Positions 39,757-49,033 of a DNA stretch of 64,000 bases are shown here, in pieces. The position numbers and the translations under genes are program-made. Location: the NCBI RefSeq assembly GCF_026627505.1, contig NZ_JAPNLK010000033.1, positions 20,573 to 84,572 on the forward strand, written 5' to 3'. The stretch is from Streptomyces sp. H27-H5 (GTDB taxonomy: Bacteria; Actinomycetota; Actinomycetes; Streptomycetales; Streptomycetaceae). The notes beneath the pieces are model-generated. The model ran no database searches. It was not told the origin of the DNA and was given only the letters and a program-made list of their open reading frames with translations. The first letter of the stretch is position 1; each line of letters opens with the position of its first letter.

Positions 39757-42389
39757 GTCAGTTCCTCTTCTTCTCCGGGGATGTACCGATGGGTCACGGC
39801 CCCTTGCGGGACCGGCTTGGGGGCCGCCGCGGTGTCGCGCAGCGGCGGAAGGAACGGCAGGTGCGCGCGCCCGCCGGGCACGGCGCTGCCGAGGGCGAGG
39901 AGAGCGCCGGCCGTGCCCGTGGACAGGTCCATGGACAGGCGCATCATCTGCTCGCCGGGGAAGGCCAGTTGGCCTTGGTAGGGGACGGCGTGCCGGGCGA
40001 GGGCGTCGATCTGCCGCGCGATGTCGTCGGGCCGCGTCCCCGGTCCGGGGGTCGTGGTCCGGGCGAGGTGCAGGATCATGCCGGCCGCGCCGCGGAAGAG
40101 TCCGGGCTGGGCGTAGAAGGTGGCCTGGGCGGCCGCCACGATGCCGCGCCGGGCCTCCTCGAAGCGCGGGTCGGCCCCGTGCTCCAGCCAGTCGTCGAGC
40201 ACCATGCCGATGCCGGCGCTGCCCTCGCCCAGGTAGGGCATGGTCCGCCAGCCCTCGTTGACCTGGAGGGTGCCGAACGCGCTGGTCACGCAGCGGTCGA
40301 GGTCGCGGTGCAGGGCCTGTCCGGCTCGCGCCAGGAGTTCCGTGTCGCCGGTGCGTTCGTACAGGCGCAGGAAGAGCAGGGCGGGACCGGCGTTGCCGTA
40401 CAGCAGTCCCGCCCGGGTGAGGTCGGGGGCGGAGCGGGCGACCAGTTCGGCGCAGCGCAGGGCGGCGTCGTGCAGGGCGCTCTCCCCGGTCGTGGTGCCC
40501 AGGGCGTCCAGTGCGAGGCCGACTCCGGCGAGGCCGCTGTGCAGGTCGGGGCCTACGGTCTGCCACGGCTGGCGCAGCAGCTGTTCGGCGAGGGCGAGGG
40601 CGCGTTCACGGTGCCCGAGCCGGTCGAGGGTCCAGGCGGTGCCGGCGAGGCCGTCGTAGAAGCCGAGGGGTGTGCCGGAGTCCGGCTCCTCTGTCCGTTT
40701 GAGCAGCCACTTCTCGGCCTCGGGCCAGGGTTCGGCGCCGGTCTCGGCAAGGGCGTAGAGGACGCCCGCGGCGCCGTGTCCGAAGCCGATTCCGCCGCCG
40801 GCCGCGGCGAACTGGGCGATGTCGCCGGGGAAGAGCCTGTCCTCGCGGTCCAGGGTGGCCGAGGCGCGCAGGGCGGCCGTCATGGACGCGCGGGCGCGGG
40901 ACCAGTCCCCCGGTTCGACGGGCAGGTACGGGCCGGTGGGCACGGTCGGGCGATGGCCGGGCTCGCCGGGCGGCGGGTCGTAGAGGATCTCCTCCACGGC
41001 CTCGTCGAGGAAGGCCCTCGGTACGGGGAACTGTTCGGCGGCGATGTCGGCCAGGTGCGCGGCCTTCGCCCGGTCCAGTACGAACAGGCTGGTCAGTGGC
41101 AGGAACAGGGCGAGTCTGAGGCAGGCGAGGGCGTAGCGGTCGACGGAGAAGCCACGTCGTCCGGCGGGGGCGACGAACGCCGGGTTGGCGACGGTCTGCC
41201 GCAGCCCTTCGTCGACGTGGGCGGCGGCCTCGAAGTCCAGGAGCGCCACGGAGGGTTCGCCGTCCTCGTCCTCCGCCACCATGATGTTGAACAGGTGCAG
41301 GTCGTTGAAGACGACCCCGCGGGCGTGCACGGCCTCCACGGCCTCCGTCACCCGCCGGTGGATCGTCAGCGCCCACCGGGTGTACGAGGCGAGCTCCTCC
41401 GGGTCCGGTTCCGCCTCGATCAGGGGGTGGCGGCGGGCGAAGTACGTGTTGAGCGGCTTGCCCTCCAGGTACTGGAGGACGAGGAAGTGGTGGTCGCCGA
41501 CGGTGAAGGTGCCGCGGACGGACGGGACGCAGTCCAGGCCCTCCAGCCGTTCCAGGGCGGTCCGCTCGCGGTGCAGCCGGGCCACGGCGTCGGCTCCGTC
41601 GGCGGCGAGTCCCGCATGGGGGCGGGCCTCCTTCAGCACCACCGGTTCGCCGGTGCGGCTGTCCGTGCCGGCGTAGACGCCGCCTCCGTTGGAGAAGTGG
41701 AGCGCGCGCTCGATGGTGTAGGGCACGTCGGTGAGCGTCACGGCCGAACGCGCGTCGAGGTGCGGCTTCAGGAACGCCGGGAGGTCGACCCACTCGGGCG
41801 GTTGGAACGACGGCCCGCGGGGGTCGGGGACGAGTCGACCGTCGGGGGTCTCGATCGCCGGCACGAGTTCGCCCCGCGCGTCGTAGCAGTGCCGCAGGGT
41901 GAAGCTGCCGTAGCGCAGGTGGACCGGTCCGGCGCCCCAGCGCAGATCGCTGAGGATGTACGGTCCGGGCTCGCCGGTCAGCAGGGCGTCGAGGTCCTCG
42001 GCGATGCGCCGGCACTGCTCCTGGTCGGCCGGGTACACGGTGATGAACTTCCCGCTGGCCGCGCGGTCGGCGTACTTGGCGTTGCGTATGTGCAGCAGGT
42101 GGCGGCTCGGCACGAACTTGAAGGCGATGCGCCGGGGCACGCAGTAGGCGTGGACGCGGTCGAGGATCGACTCGGCGTTGTCCAGCCGGGCGGAAACGTG
42201 GATCTTCCAGCCCTGGAAGGGGAGTTCGACACCGAGGGGGCGCAGCGCGTACCAGTCGCCGGTGCGGTGCGAACGCCACCCGGTCGGCACGGGAGCGAGG
42301 GCCGGGCCGTAGTTCTCGTCGGCCCGTCGGTACGGGGCGTCGTAGAACCAACGGTCGGCGTCGCAGAACGCGGCGTACCCCTTGTTCAC
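39753..42389 (-). CDS. ramC: RamC/AmfT-type class III lanthipeptide synthetase
   Basis: An 878-residue trifunctional enzyme. The N-terminal lyase domain (about 1-215) starts NKGYAAFCDADRWFYDAPYR. A Ser/Thr-kinase-like domain follows (about 220-500; ATP-binding GGGVYAGTDSRTGEPVVLKEARPHAG, catalytic VVFNDLHLFNIMV, metal site LLDFEAA). A LanC-like cyclase domain (about 530-860) has GFGHGAAGVLYAL, GFYDGLAGTAWTL and HSGLAGVGLAL; class III cyclases lack the zinc triad of LanC. It phosphorylates then eliminates serine side chains of RamS and adds cysteine. The GTG at 42389 has GGGAG 6-7 nt upstream. It is first gene of ramCSAB. Confidence 0.93.
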   Translation of the reverse strand: MNKGYAAFCDADRWFYDAPYRRADENYGPALAPVPTGWRSHRTGDWYALRPLGVELPFQGWKIHVSARLDNAESILDRVHAYCVPRRIAFKFVPSRHLLHIRNAKYADRAASGKFITVYPADQEQCRRIAEDLDALLTGEPGPYILSDLRWGAGPVHLRYGSFTLRHCYDARGELVPAIETPDGRLVPDPRGPSFQPPEWVDLPAFLKPHLDARSAVTLTDVPYTIERALHFSNGGGVYAGTDSRTGEPVVLKEARPHAGLAADGADAVARLHRERTALERLEGLDCVPSVRGTFTVGDHHFLVLQYLEGKPLNTYFARRHPLIEAEPDPEELASYTRWALTIHRRVTEAVEAVHARGVVFNDLHLFNIMVAEDEDGEPSVALLDFEAAAHVDEGLRQTVANPAFVAPAGRRGFSVDRYALACLRLALFLPLTSLFVLDRAKAAHLADIAAEQFPVPRAFLDEAVEEILYDPPPGEPGHRPTVPTGPYLPVEPGDWSRARASMTAALRASATLDREDRLFPGDIAQFAAAGGGIGFGHGAAGVLYALAETGAEPWPEAEKWLLKRTEEPDSGTPLGFYDGLAGTAWTLDRLGHRERALALAEQLLRQPWQTVGPDLHSGLAGVGLALDALGTTTGESALHDAALRCAELVARSAPDLTRAGLLYGNAGPALLFLRLYERTGDTELLARAGQALHRDLDRCVTSAFGTLQVNEGWRTMPYLGEGSAGIGMVLDDWLEHGADPRFEEARRGIVAAAQATFYAQPGLFRGAAGMILHLARTTTPGPGTRPDDIARQIDALARHAVPYQGQLAFPGEQMMRLSMDLSTGTAGALLALGSAVPGGRAHLPFLPPLRDTAAAPKPVPQGAVTHRYIPGEEEELT

Positions 42390-42746
42390 TCCTGCTCCCT
42401 CGGTCGGTGACAGGAACGAAGGTGTCACGCGGAGCGACGGCCCCGACAGTCGCCGCTGTCACCGATCGGGTGTGCAGTACGCACGAGTCACTTGGCGGCG
42501 CGGGAAGGCGATCGCGGGGCGCGCCGGGGGCGCGGCCGGGGCGGGCCGAGGGGCGTGGGCGGGATGGGCCGAGGGGCGTGGCCGGATGGGCTGTCGGGGT
42601 GAAGCAGCCGCTCGCAGCGCGCCGCCTCCCGTCCGATCATCTGACTGGCCGTAGATTCCCTTGCGTCCGGGGAGCACCGGCGCGACAGACCGGTCCCCTT
42701 CGCTGCGACCGTCGGCGTACGGTCCGGTCCCGCCCGGGAGAGTGCC
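42390..42746. promoter_or_regulatory. ramC upstream region with repeated TCAC boxes and a 16-bp direct repeat
   Basis: This 357-bp divergent region holds TCAC at 42425, 42459 and 42486 on the plus strand (GTCACGCGG, GTCACCGAT, GTCACTTGG), candidate RamR contacts by position. Further right, GGGCCGAGGGGCGTGG is repeated exactly at 42543-42558 and 42566-42581. Neither is proven; the RamR consensus was not checked. Confidence 0.4.
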
Positions 42747-43286
42747 ATGCGTTCTCGTGTCGCCGCCGTCCTGCTCCTCGCACTGGGCCTGCCGCTGACC
42801 GGCTGCTCGTCCGACGGGGCGGACCCCGCCACCCGGGGGGCCGCCGGCGCACCGGCCCCCGGCCGTCAGGCAGCCCCCTCCCATCTGCGCTTCACCGCCA
42901 AGACCCTGGACGGCGCGGTGTTCAACGGAGCGGCGCTCGCGGGCAAGCCGGTGCTGTTTTGGTTCTACGGGGCCGCGTGCGCCGAATGCCCGGCCCAGGC
43001 CTTCGAGACCGCGGCCAAGGCCGACCGCTACGTCGGGCGCGTCCACGTGGTGGCCGTCGCGGAACCGGGCACGGGCAACGGACTCCAGGGCTTCGCCGCC
43101 CCGGCCGGAGCGGGCCGCCTCCCGCACCTCTCCGACGTCGGCCACGCCCTGCGGGACCGCTTCCACGCCGAGGGCATCAACACGTACGTGCTGCTCGACG
43201 AGGACGGCGAGGTGCTCTACAAGGGCGCCGGAGCGGAGGGCGACAAACTCGACGGGGAGCTCGCGGCCCTCGCCTCCGGAGCCTGA
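42747..43286 (+). CDS. TlpA-like thioredoxin-fold lipoprotein
   Basis: A 179-residue exported protein. Lipoprotein signal with box LTGC at residues 17-20 (VAAVLLLALGLPLTGCSS), then a low-complexity linker to about residue 45. A redoxin/TlpA domain follows: FTAKTLDGAVFNGAALAGKPVLFWFYGAACAECPAQ, with active-site C-A-E-C, and a late INTYVLLDEDGEVLYKGAG containing the usual T-(Y)-V(cis-Pro region altered). Family members reduce extracytoplasmic disulfides. Divergent from ramC, so a role in cysteine chemistry of surface peptides is conceivable but unproven. Confidence 0.8.
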   Translation: MRSRVAAVLLLALGLPLTGCSSDGADPATRGAAGAPAPGRQAAPSHLRFTAKTLDGAVFNGAALAGKPVLFWFYGAACAECPAQAFETAAKADRYVGRVHVVAVAEPGTGNGLQGFAAPAGAGRLPHLSDVGHALRDRFHAEGINTYVLLDEDGEVLYKGAGAEGDKLDGELAALASGA

Positions 43287-43674
43287 CGGGGGTCGGGGTG
43301 GGGGTTGGGTCCGGCCGGTCACGCGCCACGTGCCGGGGGCGTGCCGCGGGTGCGGCGACCACGGGCCCCGGGCACGTCCGGCTCTACCGATCGGCCCCTC
43401 CGATCGGCCTCTCCGCCGGCCCGTGACCGGGCGAGAGGGTCGCGGTGACTCGATGTGCCTGCGCCGGGACAGCGTGTCGCGTGAGGCCACGTGAGGGGCC
43501 CGTGGCCGCCTCCGGCGCCTTCCCGACCGGCCCCGCGCCCCGCTCGACCGGCGCCGCCCCGGCCCCCTGAACCGCCCCGTCGGCCGAGAGAACGGCGCGA
43601 ATCACGACCCCGACGGCCATGCGGTGCTACAAATAGTCTGTGACCCATCCTTGCAACCCGTGCCGGGGACGTCG
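43287..43674. other. Region ahead of the sensor SpoIIE phosphatase
   Basis: No gene is seen. TACAAATAGTCT at 43628-43639 is the only AT-rich promoter-like stretch and would place a transcription start just ahead of GTG 43675. Confidence 0.4.
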
Positions 43675-46317
43675 GTGCGGTCACTGAGCCGGAATCGGCC
43701 GCGAAGCGTCGCCCGACAGGTATTCGTCCTTCAGGTGGCGATCGTGGTGCTGCTCGCGGCCGGAGCGGTCCTGGCGCTGGTGCTCCAGTCCCGCCACGAC
43801 GTCGACCGTGAGGCCCGCACCCGCTCGGTGTCGGTCGCGCAGACGGTCGCCCATTCGACCGGGATGTGCGCCGCGCTGCGGTCGTCCGACCCCGCCAAAA
43901 CCCTCCAGCCACTCGCCGAGTCCACGCGCAAGGACGCCGGGGTGGACTTCATCGTCGTGATGGACACCGAGGGGATCCGCTACAGCCATCCGCTGCCCGA
44001 CCGTATCGGCAAGCGGTTCGTGGGCACCATCGAGCCCTCCCTGGCCGGCGAGGTGCACACCGAGAGCGTGCAGGGCCCTCTCGGCAAGGAGATCCAGGCC
44101 ATCGTGCCGGTCTACTGCGACGGCAAGGTCACGGGACTGGTGTCGGCCGGGCTCACCGTGAAGAACGTGTCCGGAGTCGTCGACCGCCAGCTCCCCGTCA
44201 TCCTCGGCGCCAGCGCGGCCGGACTCGCCCTGGCCACCGTGGGCGCGTGGCTCATCAGCAGGCGACTGCGCCGCCAGACGCACGGGCTCGGCCCCGAGGA
44301 AATGACCCGCATGTACGAGCACCACGACGCGGTGCTCCACTCGGTCCGGGAGGGGGTGCTCATCACCGACGGCGGCGGACGGTTGCTCCTCGCGAACGAC
44401 GAGGCGAAACGGCTGCTGAAACTACCGGCCGACGCCGAGGGCCAGTACATCGGGAACCTCTCCGGGCTCGACCGGACCGTGTGCGACCTGCTGCTGTCCG
44501 GCCGGGTCGCCACCGACGAGGTGCACGAGGCCGGGGAACGACTCCTGGTGATCAACCAACGGCCGACGCGGCCCGGCGGCGGGCCCGAGGGCGCGGCGGT
44601 CACCATCCGGGACTCCACCGAGATGCGCGTCCTCAGCACCCGCGCCGACGCGGCCCGGCGACGGCTGAGGCTGCTGTACGACGCCGGGGTCGGCGTCGGC
44701 ACCACCCTCGACGTGGGGCGGACGGCCCAGGAACTGGCCGACGTGGCCGTTCCGCGGTTCGCGGACTTCGCGACCGTCGAACTGGCGGAAGCCGTCCTGC
44801 ACGGGGACGAGCCCAACAGCACGGCGCCCGACCTGCTCCGCACCGGTTTCAGCGGCATCGCCGACGACGTGCCGCTCTACCCGCGGGGCAGGCTGATCGA
44901 CTTCCGGCCGTCCACGCCCCAGGCCCGCGGTCTCACCACCGGACGGGCCGAGCTGATCCCCGATCTGGCCGACGCTCCGGGCTGGTACGCACAGGACCCG
45001 GAGCGGGCACAGGCCATCCTCGACTACGGCGTCCACTCCCTGATCACGGCCCCCCTCAAGGCGCGGGGCGCGGTACTGGGCCTGGTCAACTTCTGGCGGT
45101 CGCGGAAGGACGAACCCTTCGACGAGGAGGACCTGTCGCTCGCTGAGGAACTCGTGGCCCGGGCCGGTGTCACCATCGACAACGCCCGCCGCTACACCCG
45201 CGAGCACGCCTTGGCCGTGACCCTCCAGCGCAGTCTGCTGCCGCGCGACCTGCCGGAGCAGAGTGGCGTCGAGGTGGCCCACTTCTACCTGCCGGCGCAG
45301 TCCGGGGTGGGCGGCGACTGGTTCGACGTGATCCCGCTGCCCGGCAGCAGGGTCGCGCTCGTCGTCGGCGACGTCGTCGGCCACGGGTTGCACGCGGCGG
45401 CGGCCATGGGACGACTGCGCACGGCCGTGCTCAACTTCTCCTCGCTGGACCTGCCCCCCGACGAACTCCTCAGCCGGCTCGACGACCTCGTCCAGTACAT
45501 CGACCAGGGCGGGGACGGCGGATCCGACGGCGGCCTGCTCGGGGCCACCTGCCTGTACGCCGTCTACGACGCGGTGACGCAGCGCTGCACCGTGGCGCGC
45601 GCCGGGCACGTGCCCCCGGCGATCGTGCGACCCGACGGCAGCGTGGAGATCCCCGAGCTCCCCGCCGGCGCACCCCTGGGACTGGGCGGCTTCCCGTTCG
45701 AATCGACGGAGTTGGAACTGCCGGAAGGCTCCCAGCTGGTGCTGTACACCGACGGGCTGATCGAGGACCGCGCCCGCGACATCGACGAGGGTCTCGATCT
45801 GCTGCGGGCGGCGCTCGCCCACGCGGACCGCAAGCCCGAGGACACCTGCCGGGCCGTTCTCGCGCAACTCCTGCCCGTGCGCTCCCGCGACGACGTGGCG
45901 CTGTTGGTCGCGCGGACATCGGCGCTGCCGGCGGACCGGATCGCCGAGTGGGAGGTGCCCTTCGAACCGAGTTCGGTCGGCGCCATGCGGGCACATGCCG
46001 TGCGGAAGCTGGAGGAATGGGGCCTGTCCGAGCTGGCGTTCGGCACCGAACTGGTCCTCAGTGAACTCGTCACGAACGCGATCCGCCACGGCTCCGCGCC
46101 GGTGCGCGTGCGGCTGCTGTTCGACCGGATGCTGACCTGCGAGGTCTTCGACGGCAGCAGCAGTTCACCCCGTCTGCACTACGCCACCACCACGGACGAG
46201 GGTGGCCGCGGACTCTTCCTCGTGGCCCAGATCAGCCGTCGCTGGGGAGCCCGGTACACACCCGACGGCAAGGTCCTCTGGTCCGAACAGGCCTTGCCGG
46301 AGCCCGAGGACGCCTAG
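43675..46317 (+). CDS. Membrane sensor with PAS, GAF, SpoIIE phosphatase and RsbW-type kinase domains
   Basis: About 880 residues. TM1 (about 15-38, QVFVLQVAIVVLLAAGAVLALVL) and TM2 (about 178-198) bracket a Cache/CitA-like sensor domain (VDFIVVMDTEGIRYSHPLPDRIGK). Then follow PAS (220-330, HSVREGVLITDGGGRLLLAND), GAF (340-510), a PP2C-type SpoIIE phosphatase (GGDWFDVIPLP, VGDVVGHGLHAAA, ARAGHVPPAI, YTDGLIEDR, RDDVALLVA) and a C-terminal HATPase (FGTELVLSELVTNAIRHGS, DEGGRGLFLVAQISRRW). Having phosphatase and kinase in one chain suggests it sets the phosphorylation state of a STAS protein in response to an outside ligand. The open frame starts at GTG 43624, but that codon lies inside the promoter-like patch, so 43675 is preferred. 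Confidence 0.88.
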   Translation: MRSLSRNRPRSVARQVFVLQVAIVVLLAAGAVLALVLQSRHDVDREARTRSVSVAQTVAHSTGMCAALRSSDPAKTLQPLAESTRKDAGVDFIVVMDTEGIRYSHPLPDRIGKRFVGTIEPSLAGEVHTESVQGPLGKEIQAIVPVYCDGKVTGLVSAGLTVKNVSGVVDRQLPVILGASAAGLALATVGAWLISRRLRRQTHGLGPEEMTRMYEHHDAVLHSVREGVLITDGGGRLLLANDEAKRLLKLPADAEGQYIGNLSGLDRTVCDLLLSGRVATDEVHEAGERLLVINQRPTRPGGGPEGAAVTIRDSTEMRVLSTRADAARRRLRLLYDAGVGVGTTLDVGRTAQELADVAVPRFADFATVELAEAVLHGDEPNSTAPDLLRTGFSGIADDVPLYPRGRLIDFRPSTPQARGLTTGRAELIPDLADAPGWYAQDPERAQAILDYGVHSLITAPLKARGAVLGLVNFWRSRKDEPFDEEDLSLAEELVARAGVTIDNARRYTREHALAVTLQRSLLPRDLPEQSGVEVAHFYLPAQSGVGGDWFDVIPLPGSRVALVVGDVVGHGLHAAAAMGRLRTAVLNFSSLDLPPDELLSRLDDLVQYIDQGGDGGSDGGLLGATCLYAVYDAVTQRCTVARAGHVPPAIVRPDGSVEIPELPAGAPLGLGGFPFESTELELPEGSQLVLYTDGLIEDRARDIDEGLDLLRAALAHADRKPEDTCRAVLAQLLPVRSRDDVALLVARTSALPADRIAEWEVPFEPSSVGAMRAHAVRKLEEWGLSELAFGTELVLSELVTNAIRHGSAPVRVRLLFDRMLTCEVFDGSSSSPRLHYATTTDEGGRGLFLVAQISRRWGARYTPDGKVLWSEQALPEPEDA

Positions 46318-46462
46318 TGCCATGTCAGAGAATCTTTGCCCCTGCTGACACGATGCGGCGTTCGGATGCAGCGATCTGCTGCGCGCTAATCTGAGGCCAT
46401 AACAGAGCACGGAGTGACCCGCGGACCGGCTTCGGGGAACGGCCCCGTGGTGAAGGAGCGAG

Positions 46463-47113
46463 ATGAAAGCGCTGACGCTTGGCCCCCCGAAGCATGAGCG
46501 TGTCGTGCTCTTCGCTGCTGGAGCAGGCGGCGATCCGGAGCGTTACCGCCCACTCCTGGATCGTCTGGCAGCCGATGACTGCCAGGTCATCGCGCCCTAC
46601 TTCGAGCGATTTGCCGCTCGGGAGGCGACCACCGCTGAGCTGCTTGCACGCCCGGCTGGGCTGATCGAGGCACTCCAGCGGTGGGCGTCCGAGGACGCGG
46701 ACGTTGTGGTGGTCGGCCACTCGATCGGTGGTTGGGCCGGCCTCTGTCTCGCCGGTGCGACGCCCTGGGGGCGGGACGGCAGACCGCTGGATGTCCCACG
46801 CGAGCCACGCGTCGGCCGTCTCGTCTTGTACGCGCCCGCTACGGGCTGGTTTGCCGCTCCGGGCGCCTTGGACGCGGTGACGGCGCCGATGCTCGTCATT
46901 GCGGGGGAGATGGACACCGTCACACCCGTGGAGCAGGCCGTCCGTTTGAAGAGTGCGCCGGCTCGGGTCGACCTTCGCGTCGTGCCGGGGGCTGGTCACT
47001 TCAGCTTCATGAATACGCCGCCGCCGGGCACGGTCGAGAACGAGGGCTTCGACCGTGGTCAGTTCCTTGCCGACCTCGCGCAAGCGAGCAGGGAGTTCGC
47101 CATCGCGTCCTGA
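46463..47113 (+). CDS. Alpha/beta hydrolase of atypical codon use
   Basis: A 216-residue alpha/beta hydrolase. Oxyanion region VVLFAAGAGGDPERY, nucleophile VVVGHSIGGWAGL, acid VIAGEMDTVTPVEQA, and base VVPGAGHFSFMN are all present. The substrate is unknown. Third-position GC is visibly lower than in neighbours (many GCT, GAT, CTT codons). It is flanked by a TGTCAG...CTGACA inverted pair upstream and an IS630 remnant downstream, so it looks acquired. GAAGGAG precedes the ATG by about 6 nt. Confidence 0.82.
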   Translation: MKALTLGPPKHERVVLFAAGAGGDPERYRPLLDRLAADDCQVIAPYFERFAAREATTAELLARPAGLIEALQRWASEDADVVVVGHSIGGWAGLCLAGATPWGRDGRPLDVPREPRVGRLVLYAPATGWFAAPGALDAVTAPMLVIAGEMDTVTPVEQAVRLKSAPARVDLRVVPGAGHFSFMNTPPPGTVENEGFDRGQFLADLAQASREFAIAS

Positions 47114-47540
47114 GGTTGTGTGACGTGCCGTTCGGACGTCCGGACGGCACGGAATTGCCAGGCTGTGTGGGTGGTAGAACCAGTACGGGTCCGCGGGATC
47201 GAAGGCGATGAGGGGCAGCGCCTGTTCCGGATCCCAACCGACAGTGCGGATCGCGATCGTCTGCGACAACTTCTCCCCGCACCTGACCACGAAGAAGTGC
47301 CGGCGCGTCGGCATCGGGGACCGTCGACCGCTCCCCGCGGGGCGGGTGGGTGAAGTGCTCCGCCCGGGGGCCGCTCGGGCGTACGCGGCGGCTCCGGAGC
47401 GACCTGCGGCAATCACGTTTTCGCCATGGACGCATCACAACTCGGCATCCGATCTCCCGGGTTGCCTCGACGCCTGATTTGCCGTTTTCGCGGCCTGTAA
47501 CGTTCACGCGTTCGAAGAAGTTCCCTTGGAAGGACCCACC
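47114..47540 (+). mobile_element. IS630-type transposase remnant
   Basis: In a 427-bp gap, frame 47208-47340 reads TVRIAIVCDNFSPHLTTKKCRRVG. This matches the central strand of the IS630-family DDE domain, where the second catalytic Asp is in VCDNFSPHL. Neither the N-terminal HTH nor the C-terminal DDE glutamate is found and the frame breaks at once, so this is a decayed fragment. The terminator of the hydrolase (47125-47150) lies at its left. Confidence 0.6.
47125..47150 (+). terminator. Hairpin after the alpha/beta hydrolase
   Basis: A 12-bp stem (47125-47136 with 47139-47150) with one G-U pair and a 2-nt loop, 11 nt after the stop. Confidence 0.6.
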
Positions 47541-47936
47541 ATGTCGACTCCGCCGTCGCCTCAGGGCGAGCACACCGCTCCCCCGACCCCTGGCACGCCC
47601 GCTCCCGAGGCCGCGAAGCCCAAGGGTTCCAAAGCGAAGAAGTTCCTGAGGTTCGTCGCCATCGTCGTCGTCGCCATCGTGGTGAAGTTCGGCATCTCGT
47701 ACTTCTTCAACTCGCCGGTGCGCGCCGAGGCGGGCGACTGCGTCAAGGTGACGGGCAGCGAGAACAGCCCCGAGGTGGAGACGAAGGGCTGTAGCGACAA
47801 GGACGCCAACTACAAGGTGCTGAAGGTCGTGGAGAACACCTTCGACACCGGCGCGTGCACCGTGGGCGAGGCGGCCCTGGCGCAGCAGTGGGAGCAGGAG
47901 AAGTTCGTCCTCTGCCTGGAGCCGGTCAAGCACTGA
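47541..47936 (+). CDS. LppU/SCO3897-like membrane protein
   Basis: A 131-residue protein. A Pro/Lys-rich cytoplasmic segment (1-35) precedes one membrane helix (FLRFVAIVVVAIVVKFGISYFF). The small extracytoplasmic domain has four cysteines: AGDCVKVTGSENSPEVETKGCSDKDANYKVLKVVE, GACTVGEA, FVLCLEP. The G-D-C-V and K-x-C-S-D-x-x-A-x-Y-K-V pattern is that of the actinobacterial LppU group, whose function is unknown. AAGGA lies 6 nt ahead of the ATG. Confidence 0.75.
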   Translation: MSTPPSPQGEHTAPPTPGTPAPEAAKPKGSKAKKFLRFVAIVVVAIVVKFGISYFFNSPVRAEAGDCVKVTGSENSPEVETKGCSDKDANYKVLKVVENTFDTGACTVGEAALAQQWEQEKFVLCLEPVKH

Positions 47937-47999
47937 CCCCGCTCCCGCCGGTGACGCCCGCTCACCCGGCGCGTCCCCACCGGCGACCGTGACATTCCG

Positions 48000-48026
48000 C
48001 TGCCCCCTCCCCCAGGGAGGGGGCAG
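48000..48026 (+). terminator. Terminator hairpin after the LppU-like gene
   Basis: An 11-bp stem (48000-48010 with 48016-48026) and 5-nt loop CCCAG, 64 nt after the stop. Confidence 0.65.
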
Positions 48027-48066
48027 TTCGGCGTTCGCGGGCAGGTACGGGCCGGGGCAAGGGGAA

Positions 48067-48100
48067 GCCCCGGCCGGTCTGGGGGGTGACCGGCCGGGGC
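48067..48100. terminator. Second convergent hairpin
   Basis: A perfect 13-bp stem (48067-48079 with 48088-48100) and an 8-nt loop, usable from either side. Confidence 0.6.
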
Positions 48101-48264
48101 GGCTCGGGGGTGTGGCCGGGGGTCTGTCAGGGACGCTGCCCCCTCCGCGGTCACATCTATATGAACGCTCAACCAGTCGGCCGCGTTCCCTCGCCCCGAC
48201 GTGACCCCCGTCACCACGACCGGCTCGGGCTCACGCCTTCCCGCACGTCGGCTCCGGACGCGGC

Positions 48265-48298
48265 GATGCCGCCCCCGGCGAGGGCCGGGGGCGGCGTC
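48265..48298 (-). terminator. Terminator hairpin after the DUF7144-like gene
   Basis: A 15-bp stem with one wobble (48265-48279 with 48284-48298) and tetraloop GAGG, 42 nt past the minus-strand stop. Confidence 0.65.
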
Positions 48299-48339
48299 CA
48301 CCACCGCGGGTCGGACCCGCGGGTGCGGTCGCTTGGAGG

Positions 48340-48789
48340 TCACGCGTGTGCGTGGGTGGTCGGCTCCTTCAGCAGGGCCCAGATGATGAAGATGTCGATG
48401 GCGATGATGATGATCGCCCACAGGGGCTGGTACGGCAGCCACAGGAAGTTCACGATGATGCTGAGGGCCGCGAGTCCGACACCGAGGGCGCGCGCCCATG
48501 CGGCGCCCTTGAGGATCCCCACACCGGCGACGAGCAGGATCACGCCGAGGATCAGGTGGATCCAGCCCCACACGGTGAGGTCGAAGCGGTAGATGTAGCT
48601 GCCCACCCGTGCGAAGACCTCGTCGTTGGCGAGGGCCCCGATGCCGTTCAGGACGGCGAGCACTCCGTCGACGAAGAGCAGGACACCGGCGAACATGACG
48701 CCCGAGCCCGTGTAACCGCCACCGCCCCGCTCACTCCAGCGGGAAGGTTCCGGTGTCGGCGCCCCGGACGGGGTCGCGGTCTGCGCCAT
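48340..48789 (-). CDS. DUF7144-like four-helix membrane protein
   Basis: A 149-residue protein. A hydrophilic N-terminus (1-30) precedes four helices: GVMFAGVLLFVDGVLAVLNGIGAL, WGWIHLILGVILLVAGVGI, AWARALGVGLAALSIIVNFLWLP, PLWAIIIIAIDIFIIWALL. The motifs GVLLFVxGVLxVLNGIxAL and WGWIHLILG mark the actinobacterial DUF7144 group. Function unknown. AAGGAGG is placed 6 nt before the ATG. Confidence 0.8.
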   Translation of the reverse strand: MAQTATPSGAPTPEPSRWSERGGGGYTGSGVMFAGVLLFVDGVLAVLNGIGALANDEVFARVGSYIYRFDLTVWGWIHLILGVILLVAGVGILKGAAWARALGVGLAALSIIVNFLWLPYQPLWAIIIIAIDIFIIWALLKEPTTHAHA

Positions 48790-49033
48790 GACAGCCTCCT
48801 TGGCCGAACACCCCGAGCAGATGGACACGCCGGCGATTGCGACGTGAGGCCGACGATCCGCCTCCCCGACCGCCACGACCACCCGGGCAGGGCCATTCGA
48901 GTGAACACCCCGGAGCCCACCCGTACGGACGGGCAGGGCTGGGGCCGGAATGACGCAACCGTTCGGTTGCACCTGAAGCCCGCACGTGCAACCCTGGAGT
49001 TGCACTCATTGGAAGCGATGAAGGAGGCACCTC

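Larger units (their letters stand above)
47937..48339. other. Convergent intergenic region holding three hairpins
   Basis: A 403-bp gap between convergent genes with no open frame of coding character. The three hairpins are listed separately. Confidence 0.5.
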
